Source: Takakia lepidozioides (taxonomy: Eukaryota; Streptophyta; Takakiopsida; Takakiales; Takakiaceae). Taken from it: DNA of 64,000 bases. This document shows positions 1-9,974 of the stretch, piece after piece (position 1 is the first letter of the stretch; every line of letters starts with the position of its first letter). Made by a program: the position numbers and the translations under genes. The notes below the pieces were generated by a model, which did not search any database, had not been told where the DNA came from, and worked only from the letters and a program-made list of their open reading frames with translations. The DNA is taken from NCBI GenBank assembly GCA_030704615.1, contig CM060734.1, forward strand, positions 18,042,001 to 18,106,000, given 5' to 3'.

Positions 1-465
1 AGGCTGAAATAGGTCGAAGAAGAAGGTGCCCTCACACATTCTCTAAGGCCTCCATACCACGCCCCTGTTGTGCACACCCTGCAAGCATCGTGTTCCACGT
101 GATGAAAGATTGTCGAGGCATTCTGTTGAACACTTGGTGAGCATCCATGATGCCCTGCACATAACATACATGTTGACAAGGGGTTGAGTAGAAAAATATT
201 TGGCATTGCACTTTGGATAATGTGAGTGTGCACCTGCTTTCTAGCTTCAAGGCCTTTCATCTTGATGCACTTATGCAAGAGACAGACATACGTATTTGAA
301 TATGCTAAAACGCCTCCTTGGTTTAAAGTCAGTAGATCCTCTTTCAACTCACAAAGCATATCCACATGCCCATAAGTGCCAGAAGAGGCATTGTGGACTC
401 CCTCTTGTGATCCTCTTCCAGAAGCTGTGGTCATGGTTGAGGTGCCTGACTTTATAACTGTGCCG
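1..465 (-). pseudogene. PPR protein pseudogene, copy A (runs off left edge)
   Basis: Read on the minus strand, this stretch carries the opening of a PLS-type PPR protein: a lead-in with 'TYVCL'-like and 'CIKMKGLEARKQVHTH'-like text, then 'IMDAHQVFNRMP', 'ITWNTMLAGCAQQGRGMEALE'-type motifs near 32-250. PPR proteins bind organellar RNA through tandem 35-residue helical hairpins. The reading frame changes several times and no long frame survives, so it is a pseudogene. It is a second copy of the unit at 465-2741: the segment around 415-460 is nearly the same as that around 2690-2740, about 2.28 kb away in the same orientation, which indicates tandem duplication. The remainder lies outside the window. 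Confidence 0.7.
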
Positions 466-2741
466 TTGCAGTGCTGCTGCTTTGGCGATGCAACCATGCA
501 CATTCTTTGCAATCTGGTAATCTGACAGGCAATTCACCTTGGTACAACTCCAGCTCTGAAGATGTCGCCATGTGGACCTCTTTTCCCCTTTTCCAAAGCT
601 GCCAGGGGCAGTGTTCAGATTGACATTTAGTACAATTCCAGCTTTGATAATATCCCAGCACCTCTTTGCCCTTCTCCAGGGCCGCTGCTGTGCCAGGCTT
701 GCACAAGCATGGCGATATGCAAATGCACACAAACATGATGTGCCCCCCATCATTTGCTCATAGGTCTCCAAAGCCTCCATTCCACATCCCTGCTTTGCAT
801 ACCCTGCCGCACATCATATCGCACTCCACGACACCACATGTCGTTCAGCCATAGTGTCAACACTCCCTTTTGATCCTAGAGCACCCACATTTCGCAAACA
901 TGTCCACCAGGGTATTGTTCAGAATGTCATCTGGTACAAATTCCAGCTCTAAGATGTCGCCATGCACCCTTCCCCATTCCAAAGCTGCCAGGGTAGGTTC
1001 AGATTGACATTTGGCACAATTCCAGCTTTGATGATATCCCCATGCACCTCTTGCCCTTCTCCAGGGCTGCCAGGCTTGCACGCACATTGCAAATGCACAC
1101 AAACATGATGTGCTTCCCCTATCATTTGCTCATAGCTCTCCAAAGCCTCCATCCCACATCCCTGCTGTGCATACCCTGCAAGCATCGCACTCCACGACAC
1201 CACATCTCGTTCAGCCATAGTTTTTGAACGCTCCCTTGGCATCCTGATGCACCCACATTTTGCAAACATGTTCACCAGGGTATTGGTCAGAATGACACAT
1301 GGTACAATTCCAGCTCTGAAGATGTCGCCATGCACCTCTTTCCCCTTTTCCAAAGCTGCCAGGGTAGTGTTCAGATTGACATTTGGCACAATTCCAGCTT
1401 TGATGATACCCCATGCACCTCTTTGCCCTCGTCTAGGGCTCAATGCACCCACATTTTGCATACATGTCCACCAGGATATGGTTCAGAATGACATTTGGTA
1501 CAATTCCAGCTTTGATGATACCCCATGCACCTCTTTGCCCTTGTCCAGGCTCGATGCACCCACATTTTGCATACATGTCCACCAGGGTATGGTTCAGAAT
1601 GATATTTGGTACAATTCCAACTCTGAAGATATCGCCATGGACCTCTTTCCCCTTTTCCAGAGCTGCCAGGGCAGTGTTCATAATGACATTTGGTACAATT
1701 CCAGCTTTGATGATACCCCATGCACCTCTTTGCCCTTGTCCAAGCTCGATGCACCCACATTTTGCATACATGTCCACCAGGGTATGGTTCAGAATGACAT
1801 TTGGTACAATTCCAACTCTGAAGATGTCGCCATGGACCTCTTTCCCCTTTTCCAGAGCTGCCAGGGCAGTGTTCAGAATGACATTTGGTACAATTCCAGC
1901 TTTGATGTCCCCATGCACCTCTTTGCCCTTGTCTAGGGCTGCCAGGCTTGCACAAGCATTGCAAATGCACACAAAGTGGCCGGGCTTCACCCCCTCCCCC
2001 ATCATTTGATCATAGGTCTCCAAAGCCTCCATCCCACGTCCCTGTTGTGCATACCCTGCAAGCATCGCACTCCACAACACCACATCTTGTTCAGCCATAG
2101 AGTCGAAAACTCCCTTGCATCCTCAATGCATCCACATTTGGCATACATGTCCAGGTCAAGGCAGTGTTCAGAATGACATCTGGTGCAATTCCAGCTTTGA
2201 CCGATGTCACCATGGACCTCGTTCCCCTTTTCCAGGCTTGCACACGCATTGCAAACACATACAAACGCGATGTGGTTGGGCTTCACCCCTTCGCGCATCA
2301 TTTGCTCACAGGTCTCCAAAGCATTCGTACCACGCCCATGCTTGGTAATCCTGCCAACATTATATTCCACGTGATCAAAGATCGTTGAGGCATTCTGTGT
2401 TGAACACTTGGTGATCATCCATGATGCTCCCCTTAACATACATGTTGACAAGGTTGTTGAGTAGAAAAATGTTCGTCGTGAATCCACTTTGGGCAATGTG
2501 AGTGTGCACCTGCTTTCCAACTTCTAGGCCTTTCATCTTGATGCACTTAGGCAAGACACACATACGTATCTACATCTGTTGAAATGCCTCTTTGGTTTAA
2601 AGTCTGTAGAGCCTCTTTCAGTCTACCTGCCTCATAAAGCATCTTCACATGCCCATAAGTGCCAGAAGAGGCATTGTGGACTCCCTCTCTTGATCCTCTT
2701 CCAGAAGCTGTGGTCATGGTTGAGGTGCCTGATTTTATCAA
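465..2741 (-). pseudogene. PPR protein pseudogene, copy B, with amplified internal modules
   Basis: The minus strand begins near 2741 with an N-terminal region (contains 'GRLKEALQTLNQRGISTD') and continues through 'LEVGKQVHTHIAQSGF', 'TNALETCEQMMREGVKPN', 'ACASLEKGNEVHGDI' and then many copies of 'LVDMYAKCG', 'AALEKGKEVHGDI' and 'GIVPNVILN'. These are PLS-class PPR motifs. The longest open piece (about 1433-2098) reads through several repeated modules. Frameshifts interrupt the rest and there is no E/DYW tail, so the copy is degenerate. The order of motifs is not that of a normal PPR gene because modules have been duplicated (see the repeat entry). Family assignment is firm; function of the ancestor is unknown beyond organellar RNA binding. 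Confidence 0.75.
1248..1960 (-). repeat. Tandem PPR-module repeats of about 111 and 195-197 bp
   Basis: On the plus strand the phrase 'gcacccacattttgca' recurs at about 1248, 1445, 1556 and 1751, giving spacings of 197, 111 and 195 bp. Each unit includes the text for a 'DMYAKCG' helix and a 'GIVPNVILN' helix. The longer unit contains an extra 'LAALEKGKEVHGDI' segment that is absent from the shorter one. Units are almost identical to one another, more alike than PPR motifs within a gene usually are, which suggests unequal crossing-over or gene conversion rather than selection on separate motifs. Confidence 0.75.
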
Positions 2742-2859
2742 CTGTGCTGCTACAGCTGCCGCTTCCAGCTAACCATCTACCCATGGAGGTTTCTTGTAGC
2801 TATCCTTCCACAGGGATCCATAGGTAATCTGGAGCTTGAAATCCGACCCTCTTGGATGA

Positions 2860-3131
2860 ATATGGACCCACACTCTATCCTACTCCTTCAGCTATCACTG
2901 CCTCTGCACAAATCATGCATACATCCTTGCCTTGCTGCCAATGTGATCATCGCACTCCACGACACCACATCTCGTTGAGCCACAGTCGAACACTACCTTT
3001 GCATCTTCAATGCTCCCGCATTCGGCATACATGTCCACCAGGGCGGTGTTCAGAACGACAAACCCTACAATTCCAGCTTTCACGATGTCACCATGGACCT
3101 TCCATGTCACTTCCAGGTAGAGGCAGTACAT
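2860..3131 (-). pseudogene. PPR motif fragment
   Basis: The minus strand encodes 'VHGDIVKAG', 'LNTALVDMYAECGSIEDAKVVF' split by a stop-free but short frame, a recognisable L/S-type PPR pair. It lies upstream (in the minus direction) of the N-terminal part of copy B and so is out of order for a single gene. It is probably the tail of a further upstream PPR copy that has been truncated near 3140, where the methyltransferase retrotransposon region begins. Confidence 0.6.
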
Positions 3132-3466
3132 ATTAAAATATGCAAGCCCCCAAGGCCAGATTTTATTTGTCTATTCTTGTGAAACACACGTCAGCAAATG
3201 TGGCCCTGAATCACGGGTGCAATCAATGCACAGTGGTTCATGGAGTCGTTGAGTCGACTACATATTCACTTTAATGAATAAATATCTTTATTCCATTAAT
3301 CAAATTATGAATGAAAATTTCTAGTCGCATGTGCAATAATTAGAACCACTTGTAATTTCCGTTTTTTCAAATTTTATGTATTTACGCAATTAATTAAATA
3401 GCCCGGATTTTTGCTACGACTCCGGAGTCGTTGACCCCACTTCTGCCCGCCGTCTGAAATGCCCCC

Positions 3467-5137
3467 GTGGGCCCACATGGTCCGTTTCGACTCTCCAGTA
3501 GTCCCGCTTACTGCCAAGTGGTTCCTGGAGTGGTTGGCGGACACCCAGTCGATTCGGAAAAGACACGAATGCTTCTAGTGCTAGCAACATTCACAGCTGT
3601 AGTGACTTGGCCTGGAGAGTTGCTAGAGGGCAACGCTCATTCAGAGGATACACCTCCAGGAGAGCAGGATGACATGTATGGTACAGCGGAGTTGCCTGCC
3701 ATGGTTGCTTAGACTCCATTGTGGGGCACGAGCAAGGATTTGCAGCGGGTTGCTGATCGACGGGTGCAACAAGCCTGGGTAGAGGCTTTTGTACCATCAG
3801 GAGAGGAGGAGAGTGCGGGGATTGCACCAGGACCACCTCAGTTGTCTCCATTGGACACCACACCTATTGTGTGGCAGTATCCGGATGAAGGCATTTGCTT
3901 TCTGGACTTGTTTGGCGGGATCAGCACTGGATTGGCTGCTGTGCTACAGGCAGGTGTACAGGTACGGAGATACCTGTATGTGAAGAGGGATGAGACATTA
4001 TGATGCGTCTCACTACGCCATGTTGCCCAATTAGTACAGCAGTACCCTGAGTTGTTGCCAGTGTTTGCAGTTCGTGGATACCAGCAGGCATTACCAGCAG
4101 ACATTTTCTTGCTGGGGGCGCAAGATTTGGAGCAGGTTGGCTCCATCCACTTGGTAGTGGCAGGTTGGCCTTGCCAAGGACATTCATCAGTCGGGCATGG
4201 CAATAGATTGCGAGACTCGAGGTCGGGTCTGTTTTGGGAGATGGTGCGGGTTTTGCGCTACTTACAGCTTCATCAAGCTGTATCTCCGGCATACATTTTG
4301 GAGAATGTGCCACTGATGGGCGATTCTCGAGGCAGGGTGATGGCCAGTGTGCATCAAGTCCGGTCATGGCTTGGGTTAGCAGTGTTGTTGGATGCAGCTG
4401 CAGTGGGGTCATGGGCTCATCGTCCACGGCTATGGTGGACTAACTTGATGTCACCCACACTGCTCAAGCGTGCATTTGATGGGATGCAGCGGCCAACACA
4501 CCTCACAGTGGATAACATTTTGGACACAGGGAGACAGTCTCAGAGTGTGAGACACGATGACCGTTCGCCTTTGGCAGTGGTCAATAAGGTGGGTCAACCA
4601 CAAGCAACACTACCTACACTGCTCAGCTTCCCAGGATCACATGCTTTCCGGGATAGTGGACCTGGCCTCTTGTGGGATGCTCGGTTGCAGCACTTAGTGG
4701 AGCCTAATGCTAACGAGCGTGAGCGGGCGATGGGTTTTTCCACTAGGACCACGACGGTGCCTTCTCTTTCTGAGGCATCACGTCATCAGGTGTTGGGGCA
4801 AGCAATGGATCTCAATTGCTTGACCTGGATTATCAGCTTGGCTATGGCTGAGCAGCGCAAAGTGCGGAATATACTTCCCTCGATGGTCTCTCTGCCTACC
4901 AAGATGGTACAGGCACTGAGTGGGGGCAAGCATGTGAGGATCACGGGGTGCAGGCATCCATGGCACACGTGGGAGGTGCTTGAGGTTCAGAGGGAGTTGG
5001 CAGCCAAGGCGGCGGTGATGGATGAGGTTGGGGATTTTTCTCGGGTTGAAGAAGTCCTCGAGGATGAGATGATGGGGTGGGATGAGGCCTCATTGACTGA
5101 GCAGGCAAGGAGTATTGCTCAAGAGGTTGCAACATAG
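3467..5137 (+). pseudogene. C5-cytosine DNA methyltransferase domain of the retrotransposon
   Basis: The conserved C5-methyltransferase motifs appear in canonical order. Motif I is 'FLDLFGGISTGL' (from 3899, SAM binding). Motif IV is 'GWPCQGH', with the catalytic cysteine codon at 4172-4174. Motif VI is 'ENV' (4301-4309) and motif VIII 'HRPRLWW' (from 4418). A 'PTLLSFPGSHAFR' segment and a motif X-like 'LGQAMD' (from 4793) follow. The order I-IV-VI-VIII-X is that of DNMT1/DNMT3/bacterial enzymes, not the permuted order of plant DRM proteins. Only two stops interrupt it, TAG at 3710 and TGA at 4001, both one transition from a sense codon. The frame runs through the TAG at 5135 straight into reverse transcriptase, so it belongs to the element and is not a host gene. 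It is expected to methylate cytosines; activity of this copy is excluded by the stops. Confidence 0.85.
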
Positions 5138-6076
5138 CAACCACTGGACGCGTCCTCCATCTCTAAGCCCACTGGACTTAAGGTTGCAGTTACAGAGGAC
5201 AATTGGGAGCCTGACATTGGACCCATTGTCACCGGAGGAGAGAGACGACGTATACGGCAGTTCTTGAGGGCTTATAGGAATTGCTTTGCCTTCAGTTTGA
5301 AGGACTTGGGAGCATTGAAGGGTCAAGAGATCTGTATTGAGTTGGCCACTGACACGTCAATCTTTCGGAGACCCTATAGATACAGTGACATGGAGAGGTC
5401 TTTGATTCAGATGAGGAGTCAAGATCTCTGGGAGGCTAGTTTGGTGGAGCTCTCTGGTGGAGGGTATGCTTCAGCCACAGTGATGCCAGCCAAGAAGGAT
5501 GTCTATGGCAATTGGACGGAGAGACGTATGTGCGGTGATTACCGGCCTGTAAATCGTCAGATCAAGTCCAATAAGTATGCCATGCCCACACCGGAGGAGA
5601 TCTTTGATGCCATTGGGCATGTTAAGGTCTTGAGCACTTTGGATTTACGATCCGGATATCACCAGTTGCCGATCAAGGAGGCGGACAAGCAGAAAACGAC
5701 ATTCTGGGGGATCAATGAGCACGGCAAGGATTACCTATATCAATGGCGGTTCTTACCATTTGGGCTTAAGAATGCTCCTGCAGAGTTTCACAGAGTCATG
5801 GATAGGATTCTAGCAGGGGTGGACTTTGCTCGGTGCTACATAGATGACATCATCATCTTTAGCGCTACGGTGGAGGAGCATGAGAGATACCTTCAGGTAG
5901 TATTGGAGCGCTTGAGAGCGCATGAATTGAAGTTGCGTCTGGGGAAGTGCAAGTTTTTCCACAACCAAATTGAGTATCTGGGTCACATGATATATCCTGG
6001 AGGATTGGGGGTACAGCAGACTAAGGTAGAGGCCATTGCACAAATTCCACGCCCCACGGATGTGAGCCGAGTTTGA
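5138..6076 (+). pseudogene. Reverse transcriptase domain of the methyltransferase element
   Basis: In the same frame as the methyltransferase, about 310 residues show a Ty3/gypsy reverse transcriptase: 'MCGDYRPVNRQ', 'LDLRSGYHQLPI', 'LPFGLKNAPAEFHRVMDRIL', the catalytic 'YIDDIIIFS' near 5838-5864, and 'YLGHMIYPGG'. This enzyme copies element RNA to DNA in cytoplasmic particles. A TGA at 6074 interrupts what should be an 'R-AFMGLANYY' segment (CGA to TGA fits), and the thumb continues beyond it in frame. The aspartic protease expected upstream of RT was not recognised; the methyltransferase sits where protease would end. Confidence 0.85.
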
Positions 6077-6590
6077 GCTTTCATGGGATTAGCAAACTAC
6101 TATAGATGGTTTGTCAAGGGATTTAGTGCTATTGCAAAGGCTCTAACCAAGCTGACCAAGGTGGACTAGAAGTGGCAGTGGGAAGATGAGCAGGAACGAG
6201 CTTTTCAAGAGCTCAAGGCGAGGTTGACCTCGGCGCCTATCCTGAGACGACCTATCAAGGGGCGTCCCTTTCAGCTGCATAGGGATTGGAGCACGTTGGG
6301 GCTTGGAGCGGTGCTCACACAAGTGGATGATGAGGGAAGAGAGTTCGTAGTGGCTTATGCTAGCCGCTCAAACAACGCTGCAGAGACTAAGTACAGCTCA
6401 TATGAGGGAGAGTGCTTAGCTGCAGTGTGGGCCGTGGCACACTTCAGGTGCTATCTATATGACAATCTCTTCACCCTTATCACGGATCATTAGCCACTCA
6501 AGTGGTTGATGGAGTCAGATAAGTTTACAGGGAAGCTTGCACGGTGGGCACTCACACTCCAAGAGTATGATTTTCAGGTTGTGGGATCGA
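6077..6590 (+). pseudogene. RNase H domain of the methyltransferase element
   Basis: Continuing in frame after the 6074 stop are the connection 'AFMGLANYYRWFVKGFS', 'FQELKARLTSAPIL' and an RNase H domain with 'DWSTLGLGAVLTQ' (atypical where DAS is usual), 'YASRSNNAAETKYSSYEGECLA' in two pieces, and 'FTLITDH'. RNase H removes the RNA strand during reverse transcription. Stops TAG at 6167 (where TGG is expected between D and K) and TAG at 6491 (where CAG is expected in 'DHQPLKWL') are single transitions. The frame shifts near 6590, just before 'RPGLVNRDADGLSRNP', the typical end of the domain. Confidence 0.8.
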
Positions 6591-7210
6591 CCGGGTTTGG
6601 TCAATCGGGATGCGGATGGATTGAGTCGCAATCCATGCATGAGCCAACAGGATGACACTGAAGCTCGGTGGCATGGTGAGACGGACGAGAAGATGGTGTC
6701 GGGATGGCACGCATCTGCATTTTTGTGTATTTTGGTAGTGGGAGGTCAGATTGAACCTACAACAGGGATGACTATAGATGGAGTGTCTGAGGACCCTGAG
6801 GCTAGTGACGAGCCAGGTGGTGCCAGAGATATACAAGAGGATTCGGCTGTGTTGGACTACCTCCGTACTGGAGACACGACAGCCATTGTGACTGCCAAGG
6901 AGAGGGATCGGATCCTGCAACGAGCCAAGAGGTTCAAGTGGGAGGGGATACACCTGCTCCGAGTGTGGGAGGATGGTCGGGTGAGGATTGTGCCTCACCC
7001 AACATAGCGTGCATGGTTAGTGCGGCATGCCCATGAGAAGTTGGGGCATTTTGGAGTGCGACGCACTCACAGTTTACTGCAGGGACAGTATTGGTGGCGT
7101 GGTATGCATACAGAGGTGCAACAGTTTGTGGCTAGGTGCATGGTGTGTGACAGGGTGCGTGCTTCATTCAACGCCCCTACACCACAGTTGCATCCTTTAC
7201 CAATCATAGG
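6591..7210 (+). pseudogene. Linker and integrase zinc-binding domain
   Basis: After the frameshift the text 'DADGLSRNP' ends RNase H. A roughly 120-residue linker follows and then the integrase N-terminal HHCC domain: 'RHAHEKLGHFGVRRTHSLL', 'YWWRGMHTEVQQFVARCMVCDRV'. The histidines and the C-x2-C pair that bind zinc are intact. A TAG at 7005 (CAG expected) splits it. The reading ends at about 7210 after 'LHPLPI', which in related elements directly precedes the catalytic core. Confidence 0.75.
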
Positions 7211-7932
7211 ATTGGGCTGGCTTGCACAAGGGACACCTAGGAGATTGGGATCTTCAGGTGCCTTGGTTAGCCATGGGCTACAGGTTCAGCAAACGAGCAT
7301 CACTTGCCTCCTTTTCACCATATTTCCTTCTCTTTGGCCGAGAGCCGGATTTGCCTGCAGCCATTCGTAGGAACACTGCTCAAGTCCTTAACCTCGACAA
7401 TCCGGACGTGTAGGTACGTGCATGTGATCAGCGTACAGAGTTGTTCAAGAAAGTCATGCCCATGGCTTTTGAGAACCTTGCCATTACACAGCACCGTGAT
7501 ACGTTGAGGTATGCCATTATACGTGGTGGAGGATATCGTCCTGGGGTTTGGAGGTTTAGCCCTGGTGACTATGTTTATTTGCAGCAGACTGCTCCTACGA
7601 CCCTGGATGTCACTACAGGGCGTGTTATTCTGAGGGTTCGAGAGGTGTTGCCCTCAGGAGTCCTGATCTTGGAGGGTCGGGATGGCATGACTTGGAAGGA
7701 CCATGTGCGTAATTGTGCACCATGTCACCTTCCCAATGTCGATGGCAAAGTTAACCCAAACTTGGCAGTGGTACCTGCAGGTTTGAGGTGCATGCTCTAT
7801 GGGTCTGCCAAAGGGGCAGCCACCGTGCTGGTGTATGATCGATGCTCAAGAGGTTGGCACATGGCATGCTTGACACCACCTCTTGAGAGGGTTCCTGATG
7901 GAGATTGGTTATGCCCACACTGCTTGGGATAG
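7211..7932 (+). pseudogene. Integrase C-terminal part with PHD-like finger; catalytic core deleted
   Basis: The text resumes in a third frame with 'DWDLQVPWLAMGYRFSK' and 'SPYFLLFGREPDLP', the end of a gypsy integrase. The intervening D,D,E core (roughly 130 residues) is missing, so about 390 bp was deleted at 7205-7225. A TAG at 7411 follows. The next part, 'FSPGDYVYLQQ' to 'TWKDHVRNCAPCHLP', is the integrase C-terminal barrel. Residues coded by 7786-7929 resemble a PHD finger: 'C-x..', 'DRCSRGWHMACLTPPL' and 'GDWLCPHC'. Two ligand positions expected to be Cys are Tyr (TAT at 7798 and 7834), each one G-to-A change from Cys. PHD fingers read histone tails, so the ancestor may have targeted integration to marked chromatin. 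Confidence 0.75.
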
Positions 7933-8180
7933 TGGTAGTGGATATGACCAGTAGCAGCTAACAAGACATGGGCGGCCAAGCTCATATGAGTCAATACACG
8001 AGATCCCAGACTCAAGTTCACAGGTTGCAAGACGGCGACTAACAATGGGGCTACTCTTGTACTCGACCTCTTGATCTATCAAGTTTGAGTGTAGTAGGGA
8101 CAGTGGTGGAGGACTTAGTGAAGCTATGGTCACTATCACATCTTGTGGCTACCTGGACTTAGAGGGACTAAGCACCAGCT

Positions 8181-8192
8181 AGGGGGGGCGAT
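8181..8192 (+). promoter_or_regulatory. Polypurine tract of the methyltransferase element
   Basis: The run 'agggggggcgat' sits directly before the sequence 'tgtggtagactag' that is repeated 472 bp further on. A purine tract immediately 5' of an LTR primes plus-strand DNA synthesis in LTR retrotransposons. The position supports placing the 3' LTR start at 8193. Confidence 0.65.
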
Positions 8193-8664
8193 TGTGGTAG
8201 ACTAGTGACTGCCATAGTGGGCAGCATAGTGGCAGCCTAGTGGTTGGACTAGTGGTATACTAGTGTGTGTTATGCACATGTGTTGTGTGGTTTGGGACAA
8301 CGATATAGTTGTGTAGCGATATGTATGCGCACGACAGCTGTTAAGTTATTTCACCACTAGTGTGAAACTAGCTAGGAAATAACTAGCTTTTACATATTGA
8401 CATTTGGGATTGGCCCAAGTGTCAATCCAGGGATCAAGGCAGATTTAGGCCCTGGAGTGGTTATCTTCACGACAAGCGTGGGAGGCTCATCTTTCTCGAG
8501 TTGAGCCTCACCGCGCCTAGCTATGGCGCCGTAGTGTGGATTCCCCATGGCGTGGGATGCACTTGGCTTGACTTGTATTTGAGTGATGAGTTTATATATG
8601 CATGAGTTTATGCTTCAGCTTTGTGAGCTTGCATGAGCTCGTGTGTATTCTTCTTCTTTACCAT
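8193..8664 (+). repeat. Probable 3' LTR
   Basis: It starts TGTGGTA after the polypurine tract and ends TACCA just before a second copy of its own first 158 bases. The TG...CA ends and complementary 'tggta/tacca' termini are those of an LTR. It contains 'tttatatatgcatg' near 8590-8605 as an AT-rich candidate promoter or polyadenylation area. No 5' partner is present to measure divergence. Confidence 0.6.
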
Positions 8665-8822
8665 TGTGGTGGACTAGTGACTGCCATAGAGGGCAGCATA
8701 GTGGCAGCCTAGTGGTTGGACTAGTGGCTAGACTAGTGATATACTAGTGTGTGTTGTGCACATGTATTGTGTGGTTTGGGACAGCGATGTAGTTGTGTAG
8801 CGATATGTATGCACATGACAAC
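8665..8822 (+). repeat. Second, truncated LTR copy in direct tandem
   Basis: The 158 bases repeat those at 8193-8335 with scattered differences and an extra 'ggctagactag' segment, then similarity stops abruptly at about 8822. An LTR placed head-to-tail on another LTR with no internal region is unusual. It may come from recombination between elements, from insertion of a two-LTR form, or from a partial target duplication. Confidence 0.6.
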
Positions 8823-9970
8823 CTGCCCACACGAATAATAATCCTGATTGGGTGGAAGCATATGGTAGGAGTGCTAAGTTGGACTTCAGACCCCCCGTCT
8901 CTAAGTTTGTGCGTTGGGCATATCAGCCAACAAACACTAGCCAGCGTGCACCCCTTCAGACATTAGCCCAGCAAAACAAGCCACAAAGGGAAGTGACTTT
9001 CCATGCTGTATGTGCTGCCTACATTGCTTTCACTTCAGATATCAGTTTTGGATATTGTATTATGTGTATGCTCCTAACAATGTGATCTCTTACATCCCTC
9101 CACATTTATATAATTCAAGGGCTTTTGCCTCATGTATGCATTTCAACACTGACGTATACTTCTATGTCTATTCCTCCTCACTCTTGTTATCTACTCATAA
9201 TAGTGATACTACTCTGTTTCTAGGGATACCCATTTCGAGCTGGGACATACCCTCATCACGCTTGGTATTTACCCCGCATTGTAACAACTTAAATGGTAAA
9301 TTCTTCTCATTAGACCCACCTACTCAGCTACGAACACTCCTCCGTTCCTCTAGCTACTGGAACAATATGACCCAGAGGCTTCAACACAACTTGCTGCCAC
9401 CATCTTGGCCTCGCTGATGAAGCAACGTGTCAAGCCATCCGACACATCTTCTTCTCACCAAGCCTGTTATGTTACATTTTTCTGTCTTTGGTTCAGTTGT
9501 CGAAGCATATCGAAGAATGCATGTGCTATATCATACTACTCTCAAAGAAATTCATATCTAGAATTAGATATGCATTCTTATACTTGTGGAGGACACTCAC
9601 GATTACCTCTTCAAGTTCTTCTATTTTGCAGGAATCACACTATCACATCGGCTTTCCAAGACTTACATCAAGCTGCATTATATCAATATCCTTACGGAAT
9701 TTACTGACACATACCTCTTGCCATGTACATTCTTTTGCGAGTTGAACTCTCAATATCGTGGTAGATCCATCACTGAACTCACCCACCATAGACTCTCTAC
9801 AAACTTGATACATCCAAAGGCACATGTCTTTGGCCTGGATATTACATGGCATACATTCTCCTATGCAATTGACTCTCAATATTGTGGCAGACCTCATGTT
9901 GAGTTCACCATCTCTCTACCGACTTGACGCACCCACTGGCACATGCCTTGGGTCTTGATACTCTATCTTA
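8823..9970. other. AT-rich stretch without recognisable genes
   Basis: Several short open frames exist but none shows a known domain, and composition is uniformly T- and C-rich on the plus strand. Nothing else was recognised. Confidence 0.5.
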
Positions 9971-9974
9971 TGCT

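Larger units (their letters stand above)
3430..8822 (+). mobile_element. Decayed Ty3/gypsy retrotransposon carrying a DNA methyltransferase and a PHD finger
   Basis: One plus-strand polyprotein frame can be followed from about 3467 to 6580: C5-methyltransferase, reverse transcriptase and RNase H, all in the same phase, followed after single frame changes by the integrase zinc region, integrase C-terminal part and a PHD-like finger ending at 7932. A polypurine tract at 8181-8190 precedes a likely 3' LTR at 8193. No gag and no matching 5' LTR are visible, so the element is 5'-truncated near 3430. In-frame stops (3710, 4001, 5135, 6074, 6167, 6491, 7005, 7411), one small frameshift near 6590 and loss of the integrase core near 7211 show it is dead. 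Confidence 0.85.

Noticed and set aside
1247-2009. Long plus-strand open frames opposite the PPR repeats
   Set aside because: They are antisense shadows of tandem repeats whose minus strand encodes clear PPR motifs; the plus-strand peptides match nothing and simply repeat with the DNA.
3590-4430. Minus-strand frames opposite the methyltransferase
   Set aside because: Pro/Ser/Thr-rich shadows of the coding plus strand with no recognisable domain.
4052-5137. Methyltransferase as a host DRM or CMT gene
   Set aside because: No introns, no UBA, BAH or chromodomain, motif order not that of DRM, and the frame is continuous with reverse transcriptase.
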